Source: Polyangiaceae bacterium (GTDB lineage Bacteria > Myxococcota_A > Polyangia > Polyangiales > Polyangiaceae). Taken from it: a stretch of 64,000 bases of DNA. Location of the stretch: the NCBI GenBank assembly GCA_022842465.1, contig JALHPN010000013.1, positions 1-64,000 of the forward strand. The letters run 5' to 3'. Below are positions 31,295-40,213 of this stretch, piece after piece. How positions within the stretch are numbered: the first letter of the stretch is position 1; each line of letters starts with the position of its first letter. The translations under genes were made by a program, and so were the position numbers. The notes beneath the pieces were generated by a model. It made no database searches. It was not told the origin of the DNA and saw only the letters and a list, made by a program, of their open reading frames with translations.

Positions 31295-33601
31295 TCACGC
31301 GGGCGACGGCTTCGGCAAGGACGGGGGCGCCGGCGCTCGCTCGGGCTCCGAAGGCGTCGCGCGTGGTGCCGCGGGCGCGACGGTGACGGGGACGAATTGC
31401 CCAGCTGTGGCCGACCACTCCTCGACCTCGCCCTCCCCGAGATCGAAGAACCACGCGGAGACGGAGAGCTCGCCGCGCGCCCGCGCCTCGCGGACGACCT
31501 CGTACGTCTCGAGGTGATCGAGCTGACCGAGCACGACGAGCCGCGCGACCTCGTCGACGCCGAGCGAAGTGGGCAGGCGACCGAGGATCTCGCGAACCCG
31601 GGTCGCATCGAGCCACGCCCCGAGCTCCCGGAGGTCGGGCCGGGCTCCGGCAGGCGCGAGCAGCGCCTTGATCGCGCCGCAGCCCGAGTGACCGCAGACC
31701 ACGATCTTCTCCACGTGCAGCACGCCGACCGCGTACTCGATCGCGGCGGCGACGGCGGACCCGTTCACGACGCCCGAGGGCGGGACGAGGCTCCCGATGT
31801 CGCGCACGAGGAAGAGCTCGCCGGGATCCGTCGCGGTGATGAGGTTCGGAGGAACGCGGCTGTCCGAGCACGTGATGAAGAGCGTGTGGGGCGCCTGCCC
31901 GGCCGCGAGATGATGGAAGAGGCCGGCATAGCGAGGGCGGAGGGTCGTCCGGAAGCGCTCGACGCCCACCCGGAGCCGCGCATCGGCGCCGGCGACCCCG
32001 TCGAGGACCGACGCCGCTTCGCGCTCGGTCGCGATGAGGGCTTCGGCCATCTGCACGCCGTCCTTCGCCGCCGTCCGCACCTTCGCTGCGCGCTCCTCGG
32101 TCAAGCCGAGCAGTACGGGGTGGAGGCCGCGGTCTCTTGCCTGCTCGACGAGGCCGGCGAGCATCTCGGCGGCGGACGCGTCGACGATCGTGACGCGGGT
32201 GGCGTCGATGACGAGCCCGCGCCCGGGCTCGAGGAGCGCGATCTCGCGCCCGAGCGTCTCCATCCACATCGAGGAGAGGAACGTGAGCGGGCCTTCGAGC
32301 GAGAAGACGTAGCTCTCTCCGATGCGCTCGGTGCGCACCACCACCTTCTGCTTCCCGAGTTGGACCGCGGCGACCCCCAGCGCGGCGACGATGCCCCACT
32401 GCACCCCCTCGAGCAGGTCGACGAAGACGATGACGAGGAACGTGAGCGCGTACACGAGCGCCTCCGGTCGCGATTGCCGCCAGAGCTGGACGAACGTCGC
32501 CGGTCCGAGCATGCGGAACGCGACCGAGAAGAGGATCCCTGCGAGCGCCGCGATCGGGATCCGTCCGATGACGGGCCCGGCCGCGAGGACGGTCACGACG
32601 AGGAAGAGAGCGTGGAAGATCGCCGCGCGCCGCGTGCGTGCGCCGGCCTGCACGTTGGTCGCCGAGCGGGCGATGACCCCGGTGACCGGAATGCCGCCGA
32701 AGAACGCGGTCGCGAGGTTGCCGAGGCCCTGACCGACGAGCTCCTGGTCCGGGTCGCTCTTCGTCCCGCCGGCGAGCTTGTCGACGGCGCTCGCGGAGAG
32801 GAGCGTCTCGAGCGACGCGAGCGCGTAGACGACGGCGCCCGTGAAGACGAGCTTGCCCACGTCGAGCTCCGCGGGCAGACGCGGCACGCGCGGCGCAGGG
32901 AAGGACCGAGGGATGTCTCCGATGACCGGCGTGTCGATCGAGAAGACGGCGACGAGGACGCTCGCGACGACGACGGCGAAGAGCTGCGGCGGGATCCGTC
33001 GCGTGAGCTTCGGTGTCCCGTAGACGAGGGAGAGCGTGAGCAGCGTGATCCCTGCCGCGGCGCCGCTCACGTCGGCGAGGCCGCTGCCGACGTGCGGAAT
33101 GACGTCGAAGACGTGGGACTCCGTGGGCGGCTTCATGCCGAGCGCTCGCGGCAGCTGCTGCACGAGGATGATCGCGCCGATGCCGGCCGTGAACCCCTGG
33201 ATGACGGGGAGTGGCACCAGGCGGATGTATCGACCGAGGCCGAGCACGCCCGTCGCGAGCTGCAGCGCGCCCGCGAGGAGGCCCACGAGGAGGAGCGCGC
33301 CGACGCCCTGCTCCTGGACGATGCTCGCCACGAGCACCGCCATGGCCGCCGCGGGCCCGCTCACCGCGAGCGGGGTCCCGCCGAAGAGCGCGCAGACGAT
33401 GCCGGCGACCACGGCCGTCACGAGCCCGACGGCGGGCTCGACGCCGGAGGCGAGCGCGATCGCGAGCGAGAGCGGGACCGCGACACACGCGACTGTGAGG
33501 CCTGCGATCAGGTCGCGCTGCAGATCGCGACGCTGGAACATCGCGCGCCACTCGGGAAGGAGGCGATGCAGCCCGAGATCGAGGCGGAGGGCGAGGGTCA
33601 T
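31295..33601 (-). CDS. SulP-family anion transporter fused to a beta-carbonic anhydrase
   Basis: The 768-residue protein has the SulP membrane core (RDLIAGLTVACVAVPLSLAI; GLVTAVVAGIVCALFGG), a STAS domain at about 440-560 (VIDATRVTIVDASAAEML), and a C-terminal beta-carbonic anhydrase from about 570. The zinc site is intact: Cys and Asp/Arg in TCSDSRVPP (about 580) and His and Cys in VCGHSGCGAIK (about 640). Fusions of this kind are thought to move bicarbonate (or sulfate) with local CO2/HCO3- conversion. ATG 33601 is chosen because the upstream extension is basic and lacks hydrophobic character. Confidence 0.92.
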   Translation of the reverse strand: MTLALRLDLGLHRLLPEWRAMFQRRDLQRDLIAGLTVACVAVPLSLAIALASGVEPAVGLVTAVVAGIVCALFGGTPLAVSGPAAAMAVLVASIVQEQGVGALLLVGLLAGALQLATGVLGLGRYIRLVPLPVIQGFTAGIGAIILVQQLPRALGMKPPTESHVFDVIPHVGSGLADVSGAAAGITLLTLSLVYGTPKLTRRIPPQLFAVVVASVLVAVFSIDTPVIGDIPRSFPAPRVPRLPAELDVGKLVFTGAVVYALASLETLLSASAVDKLAGGTKSDPDQELVGQGLGNLATAFFGGIPVTGVIARSATNVQAGARTRRAAIFHALFLVVTVLAAGPVIGRIPIAALAGILFSVAFRMLGPATFVQLWRQSRPEALVYALTFLVIVFVDLLEGVQWGIVAALGVAAVQLGKQKVVVRTERIGESYVFSLEGPLTFLSSMWMETLGREIALLEPGRGLVIDATRVTIVDASAAEMLAGLVEQARDRGLHPVLLGLTEERAAKVRTAAKDGVQMAEALIATEREAASVLDGVAGADARLRVGVERFRTTLRPRYAGLFHHLAAGQAPHTLFITCSDSRVPPNLITATDPGELFLVRDIGSLVPPSGVVNGSAVAAAIEYAVGVLHVEKIVVCGHSGCGAIKALLAPAGARPDLRELGAWLDATRVREILGRLPTSLGVDEVARLVVLGQLDHLETYEVVREARARGELSVSAWFFDLGEGEVEEWSATAGQFVPVTVAPAAPRATPSEPERAPAPPSLPKPSPA

Positions 33602-33621
33602 GGACGATGGGCGATCGAGCA

Positions 33622-33637
33622 AGCAAAGGTGCAACCA
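33622..33637 (-). promoter_or_regulatory. Weak sigma-54-like element facing the SulP gene
   Basis: On the minus strand TGGTTGCACCTTTGCT keeps TGG and TTGCT with GG-N10-GC spacing, but the CAC part is missing. The predicted leader is about 9 nt. Confidence 0.28.
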
Positions 33638-33664
33638 CCCGCCCGCGCTCGCGCTGCGCACGCG

Positions 33665-33680
33665 CGGAACCGCTCTTGCC
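33665..33680 (+). promoter_or_regulatory. Sigma-54-like -24/-12 element facing the YVTN lipoprotein gene
   Basis: CGGAACCGCTCTTGCC matches GG-x-AC and TTGC with exact spacing. The predicted start is about 4 nt before the ATG at 33695, and no ribosome-binding site is seen. Confidence 0.45.
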
Positions 33681-33694
33681 TCGCCTCCTCGTCG

Positions 33695-34834
33695 ATGGCC
33701 CCTCACCGCGCGCACGCTGCATGGAGATGGGTCGGTGTGCTCGCGCTCGGGCCGAGCCTCCTGGCCTGTCGCCGCCGTGAACCGGACCCCGTCCGCGTCT
33801 TCGTCTCGAACGAGGACTCGGGCGACGTGAGCGTCGTCGACGCCACGCGGGACGTCGTCGTCGCCACGATCCCCGTCGGCCGGCGCCCGCGAGGCCTTCG
33901 CGTCTCACCGGACGGAAGGCTCCTTTACGTCGCCGTGAGCGGGGCGCCCAAGGGCGGCCCGCCGTCCCCGCCGCGCGACGAAGTCGCCGCCGTCCCGGTC
34001 CGCGCGACCGCGAGGTCGTCTCCCGCGACACCAAAGGCGACGCCGGCCGAGCACGACGGTGCGCGACCCGAGCACGACGCGACGGCCGACGGGATCGCGG
34101 TGCTCGACCTCGACCGTCAGGCCGTCGTCCGCACGCTCCGCGCGGGCCGCGCTCCTTCGGCCCTCGACGTCTCCCCCGACGGGACGACGCTCTACGTCTC
34201 GAACGAGGACTCCGCGCAGCTCACGGTGGTCGACGCTCGATCGGGGGCGACCAAGGGGAGGGTCCGCGTGGGCGAGGAGCCGGGGGGCGTCTCCGTGACG
34301 CGCGACGGACGCTTCGTCTACGTGACCTGCGAGGCGGCGAACGAGGTCGTGGTCGTCGACGCGCGGTCGCTCGGCGTCGTCGCGCGAGCCCCGACGGCCG
34401 GCCGGCCGCGCGCGGTGGCGTTCCCTCTCGACGGCACCCTCGCGCTCGTGACGACGGAGAGCGGCGGCGCCGTGGACGTCCTCGACGCCTCGAGGCATGC
34501 GTCGGTCGGCCGCGTCCGGATGGATGGCGCGCGCGCACGACCCATGGGCATCACCGCGTCTCCCGACGGCAAGCATGCGTGGGTCGCCAACGGGCGTGAC
34601 GGGTCGGTGTCCGAGCTCGACGTCGGGACCCGCAGGGTCACGCGCACGCTGCACGGCGTCGGGACGAGGCCCTGGGGGATCGCGTCGCTTCCCGACGGCG
34701 CGAAGCTCTACGTCGCCGCAGGGCCGGATCTCGCCGTCGTCGACGTTGCGCGGGGCACGGTCACGAAGCGTCTCACCGTGGGGAGCGGGCCGTGGGGCGT
34801 CGCGGTCGCGCCGCGGTGGCGCGCTCGACCTTGA
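33695..34834 (+). CDS. YVTN-type beta-propeller lipoprotein (379 aa)
   Basis: A signal peptide ends in the lipobox GPSLLACRR. The mature protein is a seven-bladed-type propeller made of about 40-residue YVTN repeats: VFVSNEDSGDVSVVDATRD, LYVSNEDSAQLTVVDARSG, VYVTCEAANEVVVVDARS, AWVANGRDGSVSELDV and a last blade ending LAVVDVARGTV. A low-complexity insert (about residues 75-112) interrupts the second blade. Such proteins resemble surface-layer YVTN proteins and haem d1-type propellers without the haem ligands. The role is unknown. It is divergent from the SulP gene and convergent with the response regulator. Confidence 0.88.
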   Translation: MAPHRAHAAWRWVGVLALGPSLLACRRREPDPVRVFVSNEDSGDVSVVDATRDVVVATIPVGRRPRGLRVSPDGRLLYVAVSGAPKGGPPSPPRDEVAAVPVRATARSSPATPKATPAEHDGARPEHDATADGIAVLDLDRQAVVRTLRAGRAPSALDVSPDGTTLYVSNEDSAQLTVVDARSGATKGRVRVGEEPGGVSVTRDGRFVYVTCEAANEVVVVDARSLGVVARAPTAGRPRAVAFPLDGTLALVTTESGGAVDVLDASRHASVGRVRMDGARARPMGITASPDGKHAWVANGRDGSVSELDVGTRRVTRTLHGVGTRPWGIASLPDGAKLYVAAGPDLAVVDVARGTVTKRLTVGSGPWGVAVAPRWRARP

Positions 34835-34840
34835 CGCGCC

Positions 34841-35233
34841 TCAGGCCGGGACGTGCAGCGGGGCCGGTCTGAAGCGCTCGAGCACGCGCACGAGGCCTTC
34901 CTTGAGGCGCGACTTCCGGACGTTGTCGGTCGCGTGGACGGTGCCCGCATCGGGAGCGCCGGAGACGACGACGACGGGGATGCCGGAGAGCGTCGGATCG
35001 CTGCGCATCGTCTCGATGAGCTCGCGTCCGTTCATGATCGGGAGCTCGAGATCGACCAGGACGAGGTCGGGGGCGGGGAGCTCGCGCGCGGCCTCGAGCG
35101 CGCTCGCGCCGTCACGCACGACGATCGGGTCGCAGCCGGCGTCGTGGAGCATCATGGAGAGGAGCTCGGCGGCCTCGGGCTCGTCCTCGACGACGATGAC
35201 CACGGGCTTTCGGATGGATGCGAGGTTCGCCAC
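34841..35233 (-). CDS. Single-domain response regulator (CheY-like)
   Basis: A GGAGG five bases before GTG 35233 fixes the start and gives a 130-residue receiver. The acidic pair is in VVIVVEDEPEAAELL, the phospho-acceptor Asp is D61 in LVLVDLELPIMNG, the Thr/Ser position is in VVVVSGAPD, and the conserved Lys is probably in NVRKSRLKEG, a shifted version of the usual KP. No output domain is present, so it would act by protein contact. It has no histidine kinase neighbour. Confidence 0.88.
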   Translation of the reverse strand: MANLASIRKPVVIVVEDEPEAAELLSMMLHDAGCDPIVVRDGASALEAARELPAPDLVLVDLELPIMNGRELIETMRSDPTLSGIPVVVVSGAPDAGTVHATDNVRKSRLKEGLVRVLERFRPAPLHVPA

Positions 35234-35246
35234 GAGAGCCTCCGAT

Positions 35247-35262
35247 TGCAGGCGACGTGCCC
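35247..35262 (-). promoter_or_regulatory. Sigma-54-like element near the response regulator start
   Basis: On the minus strand GGGCACGTCGCCTGCA matches GGCACG and TGCA with exact spacing. The predicted start would be about 3 nt before the GTG and therefore downstream of the good GGAGG site, which is a conflict. Either the site is not used as a promoter or the GGAGG match is fortuitous. Confidence 0.3.
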
Positions 35263-35441
35263 CGGTGCGGGTGGATGCCCGCTCGAGCGATCTCCGCGAC
35301 GATCTGCGAGCGCGAGAGCACGGGTGCCGCGCCGAGGGCGTGAGACCGCGGCCGAACGCCACGGGAACCGGCCGTTTTGCCACGCGCCCCCTTGCGAGGG
35401 AAGCTGGAGGCGTCATGCTGCCGTACCACGAGAGGGCCATC

Positions 35442-36728
35442 ATGAGGTCGCTCGCCCCATCCCGCTTCGCGCTCACGTTCCTCGTCGCCGGCGCGGCGAT
35501 GAGCGTCGCGCTCGGCGCGTGCGCGACGGACAACGGCCCGACCTTCTACGGAGAGACGTTCGGGCCGCTGCCCGAGCGCCGCGACGGAGGGGCGATCGGG
35601 GCCGACGGAGGGCCGCTCGACCGGGACGGGAGCGCGGCGTCTCCCGACGGCGCCGTCGTCCTCTTGCCGGATTCTGGCGCCTGTCCGAGCGGGATCCTCG
35701 CCGTCCTCTCCGGCTCCGACACGAGCCTCACCGGCGCGGTCCAGGACGAGGGAGGCGGCTGGACGACGACGGCGCTCACGGGCGCGTCGAAGAGTCTGCC
35801 GTCCCTCGTCGCCGGTGAGAACGGCTTCCTCGGCGTCGTCCGCAGCACGTCGGACGCGGTCGCCTCGGTCGCGTTCGGCGTGGCGTGGTCCGGGCCGTCG
35901 TCGATCCCCGGCGCGACGACGATCGGGACGCCGGCGCTCGCGCCCTCCGGGGCGACCACCCACCTCGCGATCCACACGCCCGCGTTCGAGCATGCGTACG
36001 GCGTCACGATGCAGACGACGTGGACGGCGGCGTCCGAAGCGCTCCAGCCGGCGCAGGGAGCGAAGAGCTTCGGGCCGTCGGCGCCCGCGATCGCGGCGAC
36101 GGGAGGGGAGGTCGTCGTCGCCTACGACGGAGACGACGGTGGGCTCTACCTCCAGTCGCGGCCGAGCACCGGCGCGGGCGGATGGGGCCCGCCCGCCGGC
36201 CTCATCGGCGCGGGAGTCCACAAGCCGGTGCCGCCGGTGCTCGTGCCGTGGGAAGGCGGGCGGGACCTCGTCGTCCTCTTCGCCGACGGCTCGCAGGATC
36301 ACGTCATCCGCCATGCGACGCGCACGGCGGGCGCGAAGACCTGGTCGGCGGTCGCGAACACGGGCGCGCTCGCGTTCACGGCCGAGGCGTTCCGCGCCGC
36401 GCGCCTCTCGACGACCCAGCTGCTCGTCGCCTACCGCGGCGCGGACACGCGCGCGTACGCGATGGTCGGGACCTTCGCGAGCGACGCCTTCTCGTGGACC
36501 GCCCCGGTCCCCCTCTTCGCAAGCGCGGCCGTCGACGGCGCACCCGCGGTGGCGAGGGGTGTGTGTGGCGACGACGCCGTCGCGGTCGCGTCGACGGGAG
36601 GCGCCGTGCGAATCACGCGCCTCCGCGGCGCGAGCGCAGGCGGAGGTGCGTGGAGCGCACCCGCGGACGTACCGGGGCTCCCCGGCGGCCCCGGCACGCG
36701 CCTCGCCGTCGCCGCGCGCGCGCCTTGA
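35442..36728 (+). CDS. Predicted lipoprotein with propeller-like repeats (428 aa)
   Basis: From ATG 35442 the signal peptide ends in the lipobox SVALGACATD; ATG 35415 is also possible and has GGAGG before it. A Gly/Asp linker is followed by about 340 residues of repeating beta segments (LPSLVAGENGFLGVVRS, APAIAATGGEVVVAYDG, VPPVLVPWEGGRDLVVLF, RAARLSTTQLLVAYRG) typical of sialidase/FlaA-type or other propeller folds. It looks like a surface carbohydrate- or protein-binding lipoprotein but no family is assigned. Confidence 0.7.
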   Translation: MRSLAPSRFALTFLVAGAAMSVALGACATDNGPTFYGETFGPLPERRDGGAIGADGGPLDRDGSAASPDGAVVLLPDSGACPSGILAVLSGSDTSLTGAVQDEGGGWTTTALTGASKSLPSLVAGENGFLGVVRSTSDAVASVAFGVAWSGPSSIPGATTIGTPALAPSGATTHLAIHTPAFEHAYGVTMQTTWTAASEALQPAQGAKSFGPSAPAIAATGGEVVVAYDGDDGGLYLQSRPSTGAGGWGPPAGLIGAGVHKPVPPVLVPWEGGRDLVVLFADGSQDHVIRHATRTAGAKTWSAVANTGALAFTAEAFRAARLSTTQLLVAYRGADTRAYAMVGTFASDAFSWTAPVPLFASAAVDGAPAVARGVCGDDAVAVASTGGAVRITRLRGASAGGGAWSAPADVPGLPGGPGTRLAVAARAP

Positions 36729-36794
36729 GTCCGTACGTCGTACGTCGTTCGCGCTCGTTACGAATCCGGACGGTCCGCGGGACGCCAGCCCCCG

Positions 36795-36819
36795 GTTGAC
36801 CCCTCGGCGCGGCGAGGGG
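36795..36819 (+). promoter_or_regulatory. Inverted repeat next to a TTGAC motif upstream of the PilZ-like/kinase gene
   Basis: TTGACC (36795-36800) resembles a -35 box. It overlaps a perfect 7-bp inverted repeat (CCCCTCG, 36800-36806, with CGAGGGG, 36813-36819). No convincing -10 is seen at standard spacing. The upstream 60 bp also contain a tandem GTACGTC pair. Confidence 0.25.
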
Positions 36820-36838
36820 AAGATCCGTAGACGCCCTC

Positions 36839-39394
36839 ATGGCTTCCTTGCCTCCCGACGAGGTCCGCCCCGTCATCGTGGCCGACCTGGCCGACGACGA
36901 GTCCCGCGAGGTTCTCGATGCCGCCGCGTACGTGAGCGGAAGCGTCTACGTGCCCCTCCAGGACGCGCCGGTGGACACGTCCGTCCACGTGCTCGAGGTC
37001 TACGTGCCCAACCGGGAGGGCCCGTGCTTCTACCTGGCCGAGCCGCTCGGCCCGCCGACCGCGCACGGCTTCCCGCTCCGGATCCGCCCGATGGAGAACG
37101 CGGCGGCGAAGGCGCCACGACGCGACAGCACCGCCGGGATCGTCCGAGGGCGGACCCATCGTGCGACCCAACAGCTCTCGGAGAGCCACACCAAGGACCT
37201 CTCCACCGTCGGGCCGCTCCCGACGGACCCCGACGCCGAGGCCGATGCGCTCGTGGGGCGAGCGCTCGGCGGCGGCAAGCTCACGATCGAGTCGCTGATC
37301 GGCCGCGGCGGCGTCGGCGCGGTCTACCGGGCGATGCACCGCGAGCTCCGGATCCCCGTCGCGGTGAAGGTGCTCCACGAGTCCTTCCAGCGCGACCTCG
37401 ACTTCTGCCGGCGCTTCTACGCGGAGGCGCTCGCCGCGAGCCGCCTCGATCATGCCAACATCACGCGCGTCATCGACTTCGGGCAGGAGCCCGACGGCCT
37501 CCTCTACTTCGCGATGGAGTTCCTCGCGGGGGAGGAGCTCCGCAGCGTCCTCGAGCGCGAACGTCGTCTGCCGCCGACGCGCACTGCGCAGCTCGCGATG
37601 CAGATCTGCGCCGGCCTCCTCCACGCGCACCAGCGTGGGATCGTCCATCGCGACATCAAGCCGGAGAACCTCGTCCTGGTGCCCGGCGAGGACGACGACG
37701 GGAAGCCGGTCGAGATCGTGAAGGTCTGCGACTTCGGCATCGCGCAGCACCGGGGCATCACGGGCGAGACGACCGTCATCGCCGGCACGCCCGAGTACAT
37801 GTCGCCCGAGCAGTGTCGCGGTGACGAGCTCGACGCTCGGAGCGACGTCTACGCGGTCGGCGTCGTGCTGTACGAGCTCGCGACCGGGCAGGTGCCCTTC
37901 ACGGCAGCGTCGCCGCAGAGCGTCATCAACAAGCAGCAGTTCACGCCGCCGCTGCCGCCCTCCAAGATCGCCGACGACGTCGATCCCCTCCTCGAGCGGA
38001 TCATCCTCAAGGCGATGGCGAAGGAGGCCGACGACCGGCACGCCTCCATGCGCGAGCTACGCGCGGAGCTCCGCGAGCTGCTCGCCCCGATCCTGACGGA
38101 GGCCTCGCCGCCGCCGCCGCAGAGCACGGCGAGCTTCGTCGAGCTCGAGCTCGTCGCGCCCATCCCGCCTCCGTCTCGGCGCGATGCACGACCGAAGCCG
38201 CCGCCCGCGTGGCTCGAGCGTGGAGGATCGTTCGGGACCTCGCCGGCCCTCTCGTCGCCCACCTCTCCGCACGGCTTTCCGCCGCCCGCGGCGGCAGCTC
38301 AGGAGCTCGGCGCCGAGCTCGTCGCCCAGAACGCGGCTGCCCTCGGCCGCGAGCTCGCGAAGACGACGGACGCCGCGCAGTTCGCCCAGCTCGCGGCGCG
38401 CGTCGAGGGTACGGTCCGCGCGCTCGCGACCCACGGCGACGTGAAGAGCCTGTGGACGCTCTCCAGCATCCTGCACGGCGTCGCGACGGAGGGCATCCAG
38501 GGGAAGGGCGCACGCGGGGGGTACGCCGAGCGCGTCCTCCGCGTCTTCGCCGACCCGCAGGTGCTCTCCAGCGTGGGCGAGCGGGCTCTTGCGGGCGCCG
38601 ACGAGGCGCGAGACTTCGGCCGTCGGCTCCTCGTGAACGCCGGTGTCGCCGGCGCCTACGGCCTCTACGGCGCACGCGTGAAGCTCGCGGCGGAGCCGCA
38701 GATCCGCGCGCCCTTCGTCCAGACGACGAAGGACTTCGGCCCGAAGGCCTGGCCCGTCGTGCGCGCGGCGCTCGAGAAGATCCTCACGAGCGATCAGAAC
38801 GGACGCGCGCTGGAGCTCGCCGAGGATCTCCTCTTGTGCGTCCCGTCCGTCGGGGACGAGGCGGCGGGCCATCTGGTCGTGAAGTACCTGCGCGTGAACG
38901 TGGCCGGCGTCTGTCGCGCCGCGACGGCGTCGATCGTGAAGCTCTGGGGGGACCGCGCCAAGCCGCTCCTCGTCGGGATGGTGCAGAGCAAGGACGACGT
39001 GGTCCGCATCGCCGCGATCGCCGGCCTGAAGCAGCTCCACTGCATCGACGAGCACCTCGTCCCGCGTCTCCACGCGATCCTCGCCAAGCGCATCCCCGCC
39101 GGCGAGGAGCTGCGTGCGGCCGCTGCCGTCGCGCTCGCCCACGTCACGCCGAGCGCGAAGCAGCCGGCGATCTCGCTCCTCACGCAGGTCGTCGCGGCGC
39201 CGCCGCTCTTCAAGGCGCAGCCCGGCGTCGTGGGCGGGGCTCTCCCGCGCGAGGACGCCGTCGTCCTCGCGGCGGCGCGATCGCTCCTCAGCCTCGGCGG
39301 GATCACCCAGCGGAGCTTGGTCCTGGAGCGCGCGGAGAAGAGCCAGGAGCCGCTCAAGGCGCAGCTCCGGCGGCTCCTCACCCCCGCGGTCTGA
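36839..39394 (+). CDS. Hanks-type Ser/Thr kinase with N-terminal PilZ-like and C-terminal HEAT-like repeat regions
   Basis: The 851-residue protein has three parts. Residues 8-90 are a small beta domain resembling PilZ-like domains of myxobacteria (YVSGSVYVPLQDAPVDTSVH). The kinase spans about 145-410: GRGGVGAVYRA glycine loop, VAVKVL, catalytic HRDIKPEN at about 270, CDFGIAQ at about 298 and GTPEYMSPEQ. A proline-rich linker (420-490) leads to about 360 residues of helical repeats (WPVVRAALEKILTSD; VVRIAAIAGLKQLHCIDEHL) of HEAT type. No membrane segment is present. HEAT repeats suggest a scaffold for substrates; this is inference. Confidence 0.88.
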   Translation: MASLPPDEVRPVIVADLADDESREVLDAAAYVSGSVYVPLQDAPVDTSVHVLEVYVPNREGPCFYLAEPLGPPTAHGFPLRIRPMENAAAKAPRRDSTAGIVRGRTHRATQQLSESHTKDLSTVGPLPTDPDAEADALVGRALGGGKLTIESLIGRGGVGAVYRAMHRELRIPVAVKVLHESFQRDLDFCRRFYAEALAASRLDHANITRVIDFGQEPDGLLYFAMEFLAGEELRSVLERERRLPPTRTAQLAMQICAGLLHAHQRGIVHRDIKPENLVLVPGEDDDGKPVEIVKVCDFGIAQHRGITGETTVIAGTPEYMSPEQCRGDELDARSDVYAVGVVLYELATGQVPFTAASPQSVINKQQFTPPLPPSKIADDVDPLLERIILKAMAKEADDRHASMRELRAELRELLAPILTEASPPPPQSTASFVELELVAPIPPPSRRDARPKPPPAWLERGGSFGTSPALSSPTSPHGFPPPAAAAQELGAELVAQNAAALGRELAKTTDAAQFAQLAARVEGTVRALATHGDVKSLWTLSSILHGVATEGIQGKGARGGYAERVLRVFADPQVLSSVGERALAGADEARDFGRRLLVNAGVAGAYGLYGARVKLAAEPQIRAPFVQTTKDFGPKAWPVVRAALEKILTSDQNGRALELAEDLLLCVPSVGDEAAGHLVVKYLRVNVAGVCRAATASIVKLWGDRAKPLLVGMVQSKDDVVRIAAIAGLKQLHCIDEHLVPRLHAILAKRIPAGEELRAAAAVALAHVTPSAKQPAISLLTQVVAAPPLFKAQPGVVGGALPREDAVVLAAARSLLSLGGITQRSLVLERAEKSQEPLKAQLRRLLTPAV

Positions 39395-39410
39395 TCCCTG
39401 GCGCCGCCCG

Positions 39411-40040
39411 TCAGGCGCGGCGGGGCACGCGGTGACGCGACGCGGGCGCGTCGTCGTCGGCCGGTGGCGCGACCGAGGTGCGCGGCTGCGCCTCTCGGCG
39501 CAGCGCGTTCTCGACCCCGAGGCCGGTCCAGTCGGCGATCTGATCGAGGAGCGCGAGCTCCTGGTCGTCGTAACGCCGTGTGCCGTGCGTCGCGACGACC
39601 GTGAGCACGGCCATCGGTGTCCCGTTCACGACGACGGCTGCCGCCATGTAGGACTTGACGGCGTCGCCCTGGAGCAGCGCGACGTCGGCGAGCTTACCCG
39701 ACCGCGCGCTCTCGGTGACGCGGGCCGCCATCTCCGTGCCGCCGCGCTCGAGGAGGCGCGCGACGCGACCTCCCGCCGGGAACGCTGCGTCGTCGCACGC
39801 GACGCGCAGGCGCGCATGCCGGCTCGCGTCCGCATGCTGGATGTCCAGGCGACGGACCGAGCCGCGGCGATCGACGACGTCGACGATCGCGTACTGGCCG
39901 ATCTCGACGGCGAGGAGCCCCGCGACCCCCTTGAGCATGCGCTCGGGATCGACCGGCTGGCGGAGGAGACGCCGCAGGCGCGCGAGCGTCTCGAGGTGCT
40001 TCATCGCGGCGCCACGCCGGCTACGAGTTGGTCCTGGCAT
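39411..40040 (-). CDS. GAF-domain protein (209 aa)
   Basis: The product is one GAF domain. It has LRRLLRQPVDPERMLKGVAG as the leading helix, VEIGQYAIVDVVDRRGSVR and LDIQHAD as central strands, and a C-terminal GTPMAVLTVVATHGTRRYDD plus ELALLDQIADWTGLGVENAL helix that are the usual GAF end. I chose ATG 40040 because a -24/-12-like site predicts a transcript start 5 nt upstream; ATG 40004 (197 aa) is the alternative. No output domain follows, so it may sense a small molecule for a partner. It is convergent with the kinase gene. Confidence 0.8.
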   Translation of the reverse strand: MPGPTRSRRGAAMKHLETLARLRRLLRQPVDPERMLKGVAGLLAVEIGQYAIVDVVDRRGSVRRLDIQHADASRHARLRVACDDAAFPAGGRVARLLERGGTEMAARVTESARSGKLADVALLQGDAVKSYMAAAVVVNGTPMAVLTVVATHGTRRYDDQELALLDQIADWTGLGVENALRREAQPRTSVAPPADDDAPASRHRVPRRA

Positions 40041-40055
40041 CAACCGATTCGACGA

Positions 40056-40071
40056 AGCAATCGGCGTTCCT
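40056..40071 (-). promoter_or_regulatory. Sigma-54-like -24/-12 element facing the GAF gene
   Basis: On the minus strand AGGAACGCCGATTGCT has GG-x-ACG, a perfect TTGCT and exact GG-N10-GC spacing. It puts the start about 5 nt before ATG 40040. Confidence 0.48.
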
Positions 40072-40213
40072 TCGTCTCCGCGAGCGCGCGGAGGAATCCC
40101 CCTCCACGAAACCCCGACAAAGTGGGCTTCGTCGCGCGCGAGCGGTGCCCTCGCGCGGGCTTCGCTGGAACCTCGTCCGACCACGCGCGGCAACCGCGAG
40201 GTCCAGCGCGAGG

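Noticed and set aside
27645-34834. Long plus-strand open frames across ccoI, the unknown protein and the SulP gene
   Set aside because: The products are low-complexity; only the last part, from 33695, is a real gene (YVTN lipoprotein).
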